Source of the DNA: Rhodospira sp.
GTDB lineage: Bacteria; Pseudomonadota; Alphaproteobacteria; Rhodospirillales; Rhodospirillaceae
Direction of reading: 5' to 3'
Length of the DNA: 18,917 nucleotides
Assembly: GCA_028277295.1 (NCBI GenBank)
Contig: JANQGN010000246.1
Coordinates: 1-18,917 of the forward strand
Shown: positions 8,435 to 15,240 of the stretch, in pieces
How positions within the stretch are numbered: the first letter of the stretch is position 1
Layout: each line of letters begins with the position of its first letter
Made by a program: the position numbers and the translations under genes
The notes under the pieces: generated by a model
The model's input: the letters and a program-made list of their open reading frames with translations, nothing else
Database searches by the model: none
What the model was told of the DNA's origin: nothing

Positions 8435-8536
8435 GAGCAAATCCCGAGCGATCTGGACCGGATCGCGACGACGATTTGCTTCAAAATCAGAACCTTGGAG
8501 CATGGTGGGTGAGTCCTAAACCACTCACCATGCTCT
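8435..8536. repeat. Compound palindromic element of two hairpins between ccmF and ccmG
   Basis: First hairpin: AGCAAATC (8436-8443) pairs with GATTTGCT (8473-8480), enclosing a second strong stem, GCGATCTGG against CCGGATCGC with one G-T pair. Second hairpin: GAGCATGGTG (8498-8507) pairs perfectly with CACCATGCTC (8526-8535), with further partial pairing inside. Both outer edges read as TAGAGC or its complement. The pattern resembles intergenic alphaproteobacterial dispersed repeats. Lying inside the ccm operon, it could also act as an mRNA processing or attenuation site; neither has a run of T typical of an intrinsic terminator. Confidence 0.6.
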
Positions 8537-8590
8537 AGGTCCAGCGTGTGAACGCCGGCGGGGCGGCGATGGGACGGCGGCGGGAGATGA

Positions 8591-10621
8591 TCAAGCCCGC
8601 GCCGGTGCCTCGGTGGTGGCGGCGGCGGTGGACGAGGCGCCCTGGGCGGCGCGGGCCCGCCGGGGCACGCCCACCCGGTGGCGCCGATCGCTCAAGGACA
8701 CCAGGCCCCCCAGGCCCATCAGCAGGGCGCCATACCACAGCAGGGGCACGAACGGCTCGTAGTAAAACCGTGTGACGAAGGCGCCCGCGCCGTCTCCTGG
8801 CGAGGGATCGCCGATCACCGCATAGTAGTCGTGCACCCCGGTGGTATGAATGGCCGCCTCGGTGGTGGCCATGGGTGGGCTGGTATACTGCCGCTTTTCA
8901 GGCGACATGATGGCGATGGTATGGCCATCGCCGTCGATCAGCCGCAGGCGCCCGCGAATGGCGTCGTAGTTTGGGCCAGGCATCCGCTCCGCACCCTCGA
9001 ACACCAGGGCACGGGGGCCGATGGGAATCGTCTCGCCAGGACGCATGACCTGGACGGTCTCGGATTTCCAGGCGGTGTTGCCGACAACGCCCATGACCAG
9101 CAGCGCGGTCCCGACATGGGCAACGGTCATGCCATAAGCCGAGCGGGGCAGGTTGGTCGCGCGCCTCAGACTGTCACGGGGCGGGACGCGGAACAGCCGC
9201 ACGCGCTCCGCCCATTCCACCATGGTCGCCAGCAGCAGCCAGGCGCCAACACCCATGCCCAGGGCCGCCCCCGCGTTCACCACCGATCCGCCGGCCAGGA
9301 CCCAGGTGCCCAGGACGACCGCCGCCGTGGCCACCAGCGCCGTCCACAGGCGGCGCACCGCCCCCAGCGCGTCGCCGCGCTTCCAGGCCAGCATGGGGCC
9401 GACACCCATGAGGATCAGCATGGGGATCATCAGCGGCACGAACACCGAATTGAAGAACGGCGGCCCCACCGAGACCTTGCCAAGCTGCAAGGCGTCGGCG
9501 AACAGCGGATAGAGCGTGCCCAAGAGCACGGTGGCCGAGGCGGTGCTCAAGAGCACGTTGTTGAGCAGCAAGGTGCCCTCGCGCGACACCGGCGCGAACA
9601 CGCCCCCCCCCTTCATCTGCGGCGCCCGCCAGGCATACAGGCTGAACGAGCCGACCACGGTGATGGCCAGCAGCAGCAGGATGAACACCCCGCGCGTGGG
9701 GTCGGTGGCGAAGGCATGCACCGAGGTGATCACCCCGGAGCGCACCAGGAAGGTCCCCAGCAGCGAAAGGGAAAAGGTGATGATGGCCAGCAGGATGGTC
9801 CAGCTTTTCAGGGTATCGCGCTTTTCCGCCACGATGGCCGAATGCAACAGCGCGGTGCCCGCCAGCCATGGAATGAACGAGGCGTTCTCCACCGGATCCC
9901 AGTACCAGTAGCCGCCCCAGCCCAGCTCGTAGTAGGCCCACCAGCTTCCCAGCGCGATCCCGAAGGTCAGGAACACCCAGGCGATCAAGGTCCAGGGTCG
10001 CACCCAGCGCGCCCAGGCGGCATCAACCCGCCCCTCGATGAGCGCGGCGATGGCGAACGAAAAGGCCATGGAGAAGCCCACATAGCCCAGGTACAGCATC
10101 GGCGGATGGAAGGCGAGCCCTGGGTCCTGAAGCAGCGGGTTCAGACCACGGCCGTCGAAGGGCGCAGGATCCAGGCGCGCGAACGGGTTGGATGTGAACA
10201 GGATGAACAGCAGGAAACCCGTGGTGATCATTGCCTGCACGGCCAGCGCCCGGGCGCGCAGGGCCGGCGGCAGGTTGCCCCCGAACACGGAGACGGCCAG
10301 GCTGAACACCGCCAGGATCAGGATCCACAGCAGCAACGAGCCCTCGTGATTCCCCCAGACGCCGCTGATCTTATAGAGCATCGGCTTGTCGGTATGGGAA
10401 TTCATGAACACGTTGGTCACGGAGAAATCGGAGACAACGTAGCTATGGGTCAGGGCGGCAAAGGCCACGCCGATACACAGCACCAGGGCCACCGAGGCCG
10501 GCCGCGCCACCTCCATCCAGGCCAGATTGCCGCGCTGGGCGCCGATCATGGGCACGACAGCCTGAACAACCGCCACGCCCAGGGCCAGCACCAACGCGAA
10601 ATGTCCGATCTCGGGGATCAT
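8591..10621 (-). CDS. ccmF: Heme lyase CcmF
   Basis: Integral membrane core of the System I heme lyase, which takes heme from CcmE and links it to apocytochrome c. The 676-aa length is typical. There are many hydrophobic helices. Visible signatures are SGVWGNHEGSLLLW at 86-99, GLNPLLQDPGLAFHPPMLYL at 159-178 and the tryptophan-rich WWD domain with GWGGYWYWDPVENASF at 234-249. Conserved His residues sit at 92, 172 and 260. The ATG at 10621 has a very strong ribosome binding site, GGGAGGAG, six bases upstream. A 169-base gap to ccmE holds GC-rich hairpins (for example CCCCGC/GCGGGG around 10711-10729) but no gene. Confidence 0.97.
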   Translation of the reverse strand: MIPEIGHFALVLALGVAVVQAVVPMIGAQRGNLAWMEVARPASVALVLCIGVAFAALTHSYVVSDFSVTNVFMNSHTDKPMLYKISGVWGNHEGSLLLWILILAVFSLAVSVFGGNLPPALRARALAVQAMITTGFLLFILFTSNPFARLDPAPFDGRGLNPLLQDPGLAFHPPMLYLGYVGFSMAFSFAIAALIEGRVDAAWARWVRPWTLIAWVFLTFGIALGSWWAYYELGWGGYWYWDPVENASFIPWLAGTALLHSAIVAEKRDTLKSWTILLAIITFSLSLLGTFLVRSGVITSVHAFATDPTRGVFILLLLAITVVGSFSLYAWRAPQMKGGGVFAPVSREGTLLLNNVLLSTASATVLLGTLYPLFADALQLGKVSVGPPFFNSVFVPLMIPMLILMGVGPMLAWKRGDALGAVRRLWTALVATAAVVLGTWVLAGGSVVNAGAALGMGVGAWLLLATMVEWAERVRLFRVPPRDSLRRATNLPRSAYGMTVAHVGTALLVMGVVGNTAWKSETVQVMRPGETIPIGPRALVFEGAERMPGPNYDAIRGRLRLIDGDGHTIAIMSPEKRQYTSPPMATTEAAIHTTGVHDYYAVIGDPSPGDGAGAFVTRFYYEPFVPLLWYGALLMGLGGLVSLSDRRHRVGVPRRARAAQGASSTAAATTEAPARA

Positions 10622-10790
10622 TCCGGACTCCTCCCACAGAGAAACTCGGGTGCGCGTCCCCTGCGCGCGACGCCTCCCACCGGCCCGCGCGCCCGCGCGC
10701 CGTCACCGATCCCCGCGCCGCAGGCGGGGGCCTCGGCCGGGTCCGGCGAGACCGGCCTGAACCCGGCGGCGGGGTCGGGACAACGCTCGG

Positions 10791-11276
10791 TCACTGAGGG
10801 GCACCCGCGGGCGCGGCACCCTGGGCCGCGTCCGCCGCGCCATCCACGCCTTCCTCCCAGTAGCCGCTTTCCTTGAGGGAGTCGGCCACCTCCGGCGGCA
10901 TGTAGTTTTCGTCGTGCTTGGCCAGCACGTTCGCGGCCAGAAACACACCCGCCGGATCAAGGCTGCCCTCGGTGACCACCCCCTGCCCCTCGCGGAACAG
11001 GTCGGGCAGGATGCCGGTGTAGACAACGGGCACGGTGTACACCAGGTCGGTGACCACGAAGCGGATGGTCTCGCCATCCTTGTCCACGCTGCCCTCTTCC
11101 ACCAGGCCACCGAGGCGGAAGCGTTGCCCCTCGGCCACCGGCCGCTCCCGCAGGTCGGTCGGGCTATAGAAATAGAGCAGACTGTCGCTCACCGCCGTCA
11201 GGATCAGGGCCGTGGCCGCGCCCAGGGCCAGCAGGCCCAGGCTGACGAAGTAAAGGCGCCGTTTCTTGCGGGTCAC
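10791..11276 (-). CDS. ccmE: Heme chaperone CcmE
   Basis: Periplasmic heme chaperone that binds heme covalently and passes it to CcmF. The protein is 161 aa: a basic N-terminus, a membrane helix at about 8-28, then an OB-fold domain (RFRLGGLVEEGSV at 52-64, VVYTGILPDLFREGQGVV at 84-101). The heme-attachment motif LAKHDENYMPPEV at 118-130 gives His121 and Tyr125, equivalent to His130 and Tyr134 of the E. coli protein. The tail is low-complexity Ala, Gly and Pro. The GTG start at 11276 overlaps the ccmD stop as GTGA. Confidence 0.95.
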   Translation of the reverse strand: MTRKKRRLYFVSLGLLALGAATALILTAVSDSLLYFYSPTDLRERPVAEGQRFRLGGLVEEGSVDKDGETIRFVVTDLVYTVPVVYTGILPDLFREGQGVVTEGSLDPAGVFLAANVLAKHDENYMPPEVADSLKESGYWEEGVDGAADAAQGAAPAGAPQ

Positions 11277-11554
11277 GCCGGGCCTCCGCTGTCGGGGGTC
11301 GCCCGCGCGGCGGCTTGGTCCGCCATCCGCGCGCCGCCCGTATCGATCCCCCGCGATCCGGACTCCTCGGCCGCGCGGACGCGGCGGCGGCCGCCCGTGG
11401 CCGCCTGCAGGCGCGCCAACACGCGCTCATCATGGCGCAAGCCGCGCCACACGGCCACGAACAGGCCCCCCATCACCACGGCGGCGACTCCATAGGACGG
11501 CCAGACGAAGCCCGCGTAGCCGCCCATGTCAAAAAACGCGATCAATTGCTCCAC
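11273..11554 (-). CDS. ccmD: Heme exporter protein CcmD
   Basis: Small membrane protein that stabilises the CcmC-CcmE complex during release of heme-loaded CcmE. The family hallmark is in the N-terminal half: FFDMGGYAGFVWPSYGVA at 7-24, a single membrane helix at about 14-36, then a basic stretch. At 93 aa it is longer than most CcmD proteins because of a polar tail with no recognisable domain. The ATG at 11554 lies 39 bases downstream of the ccmC stop, and its TGA overlaps the ccmE GTG start. Confidence 0.88.
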   Translation of the reverse strand: MEQLIAFFDMGGYAGFVWPSYGVAAVVMGGLFVAVWRGLRHDERVLARLQAATGGRRRVRAAEESGSRGIDTGGARMADQAAARATPDSGGPA

Positions 11555-11593
11555 GGGATACCTCTTCGCTCACCCCTGAACTCACGCCTGACA

Positions 11594-12319
11594 TCACCCT
11601 TGAACCTCGGCCAACCTTAAGGTTCGCACCTTGGCGGCGGCGATCTCGCGGCGAATGCCCATCAGCAGGGTGGTCACGTAATAGGCCTTGAAGGCGATGG
11701 CCATGGCGAACAGCGGCACCAGCATGGACGCGTCGATGGAGATGCCGCTTTCCCCCACGGGGTTGACGCTGGCCGGCTGGTGCAGGGTGTTCCACCAGTC
11801 CACCGAGAACTTGATGATGGGGATGTTCACCCAGCCCACCAGGGCCAGAATGGCCGCCGCCCTGGAACCCCGCTGCCGATCGTCGAAGGCGTTGGCCAGC
11901 GCCATGTAGCCCAGGTACAGGAACAACAGGATCAGCACGGACGTCAGGCGCGCGTCCCAGACCCACCAGGCGCCCCACATGGGCTTGCCCCACAGGGCGC
12001 CGGTGCTCAACGAGATCACGGTGAAGGCCGCGCCCACGGGCGCCGAGGCCCGCGCCGCCAGGTCGGCGACGGGATGCTTCCAGACCAGATAGACGAAGCT
12101 GGCGATGGCCATCGCGGTATAGACGAACAGCGTCATCCACGACGAGGGCACGTGCACATACATGATGCGCACGGTTTCGCCCTGCTGATAGTCAGGCGGC
12201 GACAGCACCAGCCCATAAACCAGCCCCACCCCCAGGGACAACGCCATGACGGCGGCGCTCCACGGCAGGATAGCGTTGGCGATGCGCAGGAACCGGGTGG
12301 GATTGGCGAAGCGATGCAT
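11594..12319 (-). CDS. ccmC: Heme exporter / heme-handling protein CcmC
   Basis: Six-helix membrane protein of the heme-handling family that loads heme onto CcmE. The protein is 241 aa, with the WWD motif WGAWWVWDARLTS at 115-127 and candidate heme-ligand His residues in YVHVPSSW (His56) and WWNTLHQP (His180). It is the first gene of the run ccmC-ccmI on the minus strand. The ATG at 12319 is the first in-frame start; no clear Shine-Dalgarno is visible upstream. The partner ABC subunits CcmA and CcmB, which often precede ccmC, are absent here; the next gene upstream is a SCO protein 138 bases away. Confidence 0.96.
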   Translation of the reverse strand: MHRFANPTRFLRIANAILPWSAAVMALSLGVGLVYGLVLSPPDYQQGETVRIMYVHVPSSWMTLFVYTAMAIASFVYLVWKHPVADLAARASAPVGAAFTVISLSTGALWGKPMWGAWWVWDARLTSVLILLFLYLGYMALANAFDDRQRGSRAAAILALVGWVNIPIIKFSVDWWNTLHQPASVNPVGESGISIDASMLVPLFAMAIAFKAYYVTTLLMGIRREIAAAKVRTLRLAEVQG

Positions 12320-12457
12320 GGGTTCATGTGTGTCCGGGGCCGAGAGACGGTCATCGCCCAGGGCCTGCGTTGTCGACAGGGCGGATCCGCGTTTGACGAA
12401 ACCGTAACGTGGCGGCGGCCCGATTTCCAGTCGAACCGGTCGGGTGAAGGACCAGCC

Positions 12458-13114
12458 TCAGCCGCTCGCGTCCTGGGTCAAGGCGGCGCGCAGCCCGGCG
12501 GCGATGGCGTCCGGCTGATCGCCATGGCGAAAGAAGGTCGCCAGGCCGCCATCGGGACGCATGAGGTAGAGGAACGCGCTATGGTCGATCAGATAGCCCA
12601 CGGCGCTGTCGGGCATGTCCACCCGTTGATAGTAGACCCGCCAGGCGCGGGCGGCGGCGGTCACTTGCTCGGATGTGCCGGTCAGGCCGATCAGCTTGGG
12701 ATGGAAGGCGGCCGCGTAGTCGGCCACCATCGCCTGGGTGTCGCGTTCCGGGTCCACGGTGATGAACAGCGGCTGGATTTTGTCCACCAGGGCCGGTTCC
12801 AGGTCCTGAAGCGCCAGGGACATGGCGTAGAGGCTGCTGGGGCAGACATCGGGGCAGTAGGTGTAGCCGAAGTACATCAGCAGGTACTGGCCGGGGAACG
12901 AGGACTCGGTCACCGTCTCGCCGGCGCCATTGACCAGGGTGAAGGGGCCGCCGATGGAGGCCTCGCCGGTAAGGGTCGTGGTCACGCCATGGCCCGTCGC
13001 CGCTGTCCCGTCGTGGCCGAACCATACCCCCAGGCGGGGCAACAGGCCGATCGCCAGCACAAGGACCACAACGGCGACGACGCCAAGACCAGATATCAGC
13101 GATGATCGGGTCAT
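12458..13114 (-). CDS. SCO1/SenC family copper chaperone
   Basis: Membrane-anchored thioredoxin-fold protein that delivers copper to, or reduces, the CuA site of cytochrome oxidase. The protein is 218 aa from the ATG at 13114, which has a GGGGAAAGAG ribosome binding site. The frame runs further upstream, but that sequence belongs to the neighbouring coiled-coil gene in another frame. There is one N-terminal helix at about 9-32. The copper motif YCPDVCP has Cys87 and Cys91, and the third ligand is His178 in LIDHSAFLYL. TVDPERDT at 119-126 is also conserved in SCO proteins. It lies between the TauE/SafE-like gene and ccmC, which fits a respiratory-chain assembly block. Confidence 0.94.
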   Translation of the reverse strand: MTRSSLISGLGVVAVVVLVLAIGLLPRLGVWFGHDGTAATGHGVTTTLTGEASIGGPFTLVNGAGETVTESSFPGQYLLMYFGYTYCPDVCPSSLYAMSLALQDLEPALVDKIQPLFITVDPERDTQAMVADYAAAFHPKLIGLTGTSEQVTAAARAWRVYYQRVDMPDSAVGYLIDHSAFLYLMRPDGGLATFFRHGDQPDAIAAGLRAALTQDASG

Positions 13115-13148
13115 GGATCTCTTTCCCCGCCCTTCAGTCGACACTCTC

Positions 13149-13376
13149 CTACCGCCGCTCGACGCGCTCCAGGCGGCCCTCGAACCGGTCCATGCGGGCA
13201 TCGATCCGGGCGTTGACCTTGTATTACCCGATTTGGGTGCGCTCCTGCGACACAACGATTTGCGTCAGTTCGTTCAGGCGCGTTTTCAGATCCGCCAAGT
13301 CCTCGCGGATTTTGTCCTGTCCGGCTTCCAGCCGGCGCAGGTACACCAAAACAAGGTTTTCCGGCTCGTCGGTCAT
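13149..13376 (-). pseudogene. Small coiled-coil protein gene interrupted by an in-frame stop
   Basis: The frame from ATG 13376 (a second ATG lies just before it at 13379) reads MTDEPENLVLVYLRRLEAG and continues as a charged heptad-like helix (KIREDLADLKTRLNELTQ). It then meets TAA at 13226-13224 after about 50 residues. The same frame continues beyond the stop as YKVNARIDARMDRFEGRLER, then VERR and TAG at 13151-13149. The two halves together look like one small family in which an EPENLVLVYLRRLD-type start is followed by a helix ending in RMDRFE.RLERIERR. I therefore read it as one gene of about 75 codons with a nonsense change, though the 50-aa product could still be made: GGAGGG lies seven bases before the second ATG. 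The function is not known to me. It is co-directional with, and between, the TauE/SafE-like and SCO genes. Confidence 0.65.
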
Positions 13377-13432
13377 CATACGGCCCTCCAGGGCTTTCGA
13401 AGCGTCACAAAGGCGAGCAAAGGCGGCAACAC

Positions 13433-14200
13433 TCACACCACCAGCGTCGCCGCCAAATATGTCAGCACCCCGGCATTCAGCATCATCAGCGCCGGAGCCA
13501 CCCAGGCCATGACCTGCCGGAACCGCGCCGCCGCCAGGTGACCGGCCACGCCCACCGCCACCAGGCTGGGCACCGTGCCGGCCGCGAACGCCAGCATGGC
13601 CAGCGCGCCAGCCAGGGCCGAACCGCTGGACGCCGCCGCCGCCAGCGCCCCGTACAGCAAGCCGCAGGGGATGAACCCCAGCAGCACGCCCAGGCCATAG
13701 CCCCGCCAGCCGGTGGGGTCCCGGAACAGCGGCCCGGCCGCCTGGCCCACATGCGCCGACCACCAGGTCTCGATCCGCGAGCCCCCGGGCAGCGCCACCT
13801 TCAGGCGCGGCAGGGCATAGCCCACGAACAGTATCGCGGCCAGCACCAGCAGCGCCGCCGACAGCCATCGCAGGCCGCCCCAGCCGCCCAGCAGGCCGGC
13901 CAGCGCCGCGCCGAAGCCGCCCAGCAGCGCGTAGGTCGTCGCCCGCCCCAGGTGATAGGGCACCAGCGCCGCCCCGGTCAGGCGATGCCACTCGCGCATC
14001 TGCTCGGCCGGCAGGCTTTCCATGCGGCTGGAAACCTGGGTCAGCACGAACGGCCCGCACATGCCGGCGCAATGGGTGAACCCTCCCACCAGACCAGCGA
14101 TGGCCAGGCTGGCCAGCAAGCCGCCCTCGTCCGAGATCACCACATGGCAATGGGCGACCCCGGTCCACAGCAGGTTCAATAGTTCGGCCTCGGCGTCCAT
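13433..14200 (-). CDS. TauE/SafE-like (DsbD_2-type) integral membrane protein
   Basis: A 255-aa polytopic membrane protein of the group usually annotated as sulfite exporter TauE/SafE or DsbD_2-like. It contains the diagnostic FTHCAGMCGPFVL at 41-53 (Cys44, Cys48) and the mirrored half with GVLLGFIPCGLLYGAL at 171-186 (Cys179). The family is often found next to cytochrome oxidase assembly genes and is thought to move a metal or reducing equivalents across the inner membrane; its true substrate is uncertain, and the name sulfite exporter should not be taken literally. The ATG at 14200 is the first in-frame start. It heads a series with the small coiled-coil gene and SCO; a candidate promoter lies at 14263-14291. 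Confidence 0.85.
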   Translation of the reverse strand: MDAEAELLNLLWTGVAHCHVVISDEGGLLASLAIAGLVGGFTHCAGMCGPFVLTQVSSRMESLPAEQMREWHRLTGAALVPYHLGRATTYALLGGFGAALAGLLGGWGGLRWLSAALLVLAAILFVGYALPRLKVALPGGSRIETWWSAHVGQAAGPLFRDPTGWRGYGLGVLLGFIPCGLLYGALAAAASSGSALAGALAMLAFAAGTVPSLVAVGVAGHLAAARFRQVMAWVAPALMMLNAGVLTYLAATLVV

Positions 14201-14262
14201 GCCGCGCGCCCCCGTGTTCCGCTCGGATCCCCTGCGGGACCGATCCGCAACCCTCTCACCCC

Positions 14263-14291
14263 ATCAATGACGGGTCCATGACGATTGTCAA
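14263..14291 (-). promoter_or_regulatory. Candidate sigma-70-type promoter upstream of the TauE/SafE-like gene
   Basis: On the minus strand a perfect TTGACA (14291-14286) is followed after 17 bases by ATTGAT (14268-14263), a weak -10. It sits in an unusually A/T-rich patch (14281-14320) within GC-rich surroundings, 63 bases upstream of the ATG at 14200. The position fits transcription of the membrane protein, SCO and possibly ccm genes. Confidence 0.4.
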
Positions 14292-14338
14292 ATATAAGAA
14301 TGATTCAAAAACATGAACCGGACGCGTCTCGCCCGGCG

Positions 14339-15178
14339 TCACTCCGCGGCCGAGTCGTGCACCACGCTCAACAGCTCGGCCGGATCCCACCAGGCGCCCA
14401 GTTGATCGCGCAGCCGCACCACCTCGCCCACCACGACGATGGCCGGTGCCTCCACGCCCTGGGCGTCGCGATCGGCCACCGCCTGGCCGAGAGTCGAGAC
14501 CACCACACGCTGTCGGGTGGTGGTGGCCGAGCAGATGAAGGCCAGCGGCTCCTCGGGCGAGCGTCCACCGGCCAGCAGCTTGTCGACAATGGTCCCCAGA
14601 TGCTTGACCGCCATGTAAATCACCAGCACCGAGGCGCTGCGGGACAACGCCGCCCAGTCCACGTTATCGGGCACGGCGCCGCTGGCCGCGTGACCGGTGA
14701 CGAAGGCGATGGCCGCGTTGGTCTCGCGGGTGGTGGCCGGGATACCGGCATACGCAAGCCCGCCGATGCCGGACGTAATCCCCGGCACCACCCGGAAGGG
14801 CACGCCAGCGGCCACCAGGGCGCGGGCTTCCTCGCCGCCACGCCCGAAAATGAACGGATCGCCGCCTTTCAGGCGCAGCACCCGCTTGCCCTCGCGGGCC
14901 AAGGAGACGAGCCGGTTGCTGATGTCGGGCTGGCTGGCCGAGGGCTTGCCACCGCGCTTGCCGGCGTGGATCACCTCGGCGTCGGCGCGGGCCAGACGCA
15001 GCACATCGGTGTTCACCAGGGCGTCATGAACCACCACGTCGGCCCATGACAAGGCATGGGCCGCGTGCAAGGTCAACAGGCCAGGGTCGCCCGGCCCCGC
15101 GCCCACCAGCCAGACCCAACCGGGCAGGAACGGGGGCTGCGGAAACGGGAACGACAGGGGGCGGGGCGCGGTCTTCAT
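14339..15178 (-). CDS. cobA: Uroporphyrinogen-III C-methyltransferase (SUMT)
   Basis: Uses two SAM molecules to methylate uroporphyrinogen III at C-2 and C-7, giving precorrin-2, the branch point to B12 and siroheme. The 279-aa length matches the single-domain enzyme. LVGAGPGDPGLLTL at 24-37 and LKGGDPFIFGRGGEE at 103-117 are the two SAM-binding signatures, and VVPGITSG is at 130-137. The ATG at 15178 precedes a Pro-rich leader (about 1-20); no clear ribosome binding site is visible, and the frame stays open upstream into non-family sequence. It lies 62 bases after the glycosyltransferase stop. There is no CysG-type dehydrogenase/chelatase domain, so oxidation to sirohydrochlorin must come from another gene. 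Confidence 0.94.
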   Translation of the reverse strand: MKTAPRPLSFPFPQPPFLPGWVWLVGAGPGDPGLLTLHAAHALSWADVVVHDALVNTDVLRLARADAEVIHAGKRGGKPSASQPDISNRLVSLAREGKRVLRLKGGDPFIFGRGGEEARALVAAGVPFRVVPGITSGIGGLAYAGIPATTRETNAAIAFVTGHAASGAVPDNVDWAALSRSASVLVIYMAVKHLGTIVDKLLAGGRSPEEPLAFICSATTTRQRVVVSTLGQAVADRDAQGVEAPAIVVVGEVVRLRDQLGAWWDPAELLSVVHDSAAE

Positions 15179-15240
15179 GACGGTGGTTTTACACCCGCCC
15201 GAATGCCAAGGCCAAGCGAAGGCCATCCCATGAACGATGT

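Noticed and set aside
8678..10876. A 732-codon open frame on the plus strand opposite ccmF
   Set aside because: Shadow of ccmF: biased composition, no domain, and the minus-strand protein is unmistakable.
13224..14168. Long minus-strand frame running through the TauE/SafE-like gene into the small coiled-coil gene
   Set aside because: Most of it is an out-of-frame shadow of the membrane protein; only its last 51 codons are genuine coding sequence.
15179..15240. Cobalamin riboswitch upstream of cobA
   Set aside because: Only 62 bases are available and no conserved B12-box sequence is visible; the same is true before cbiX and cbiG-cobJ.
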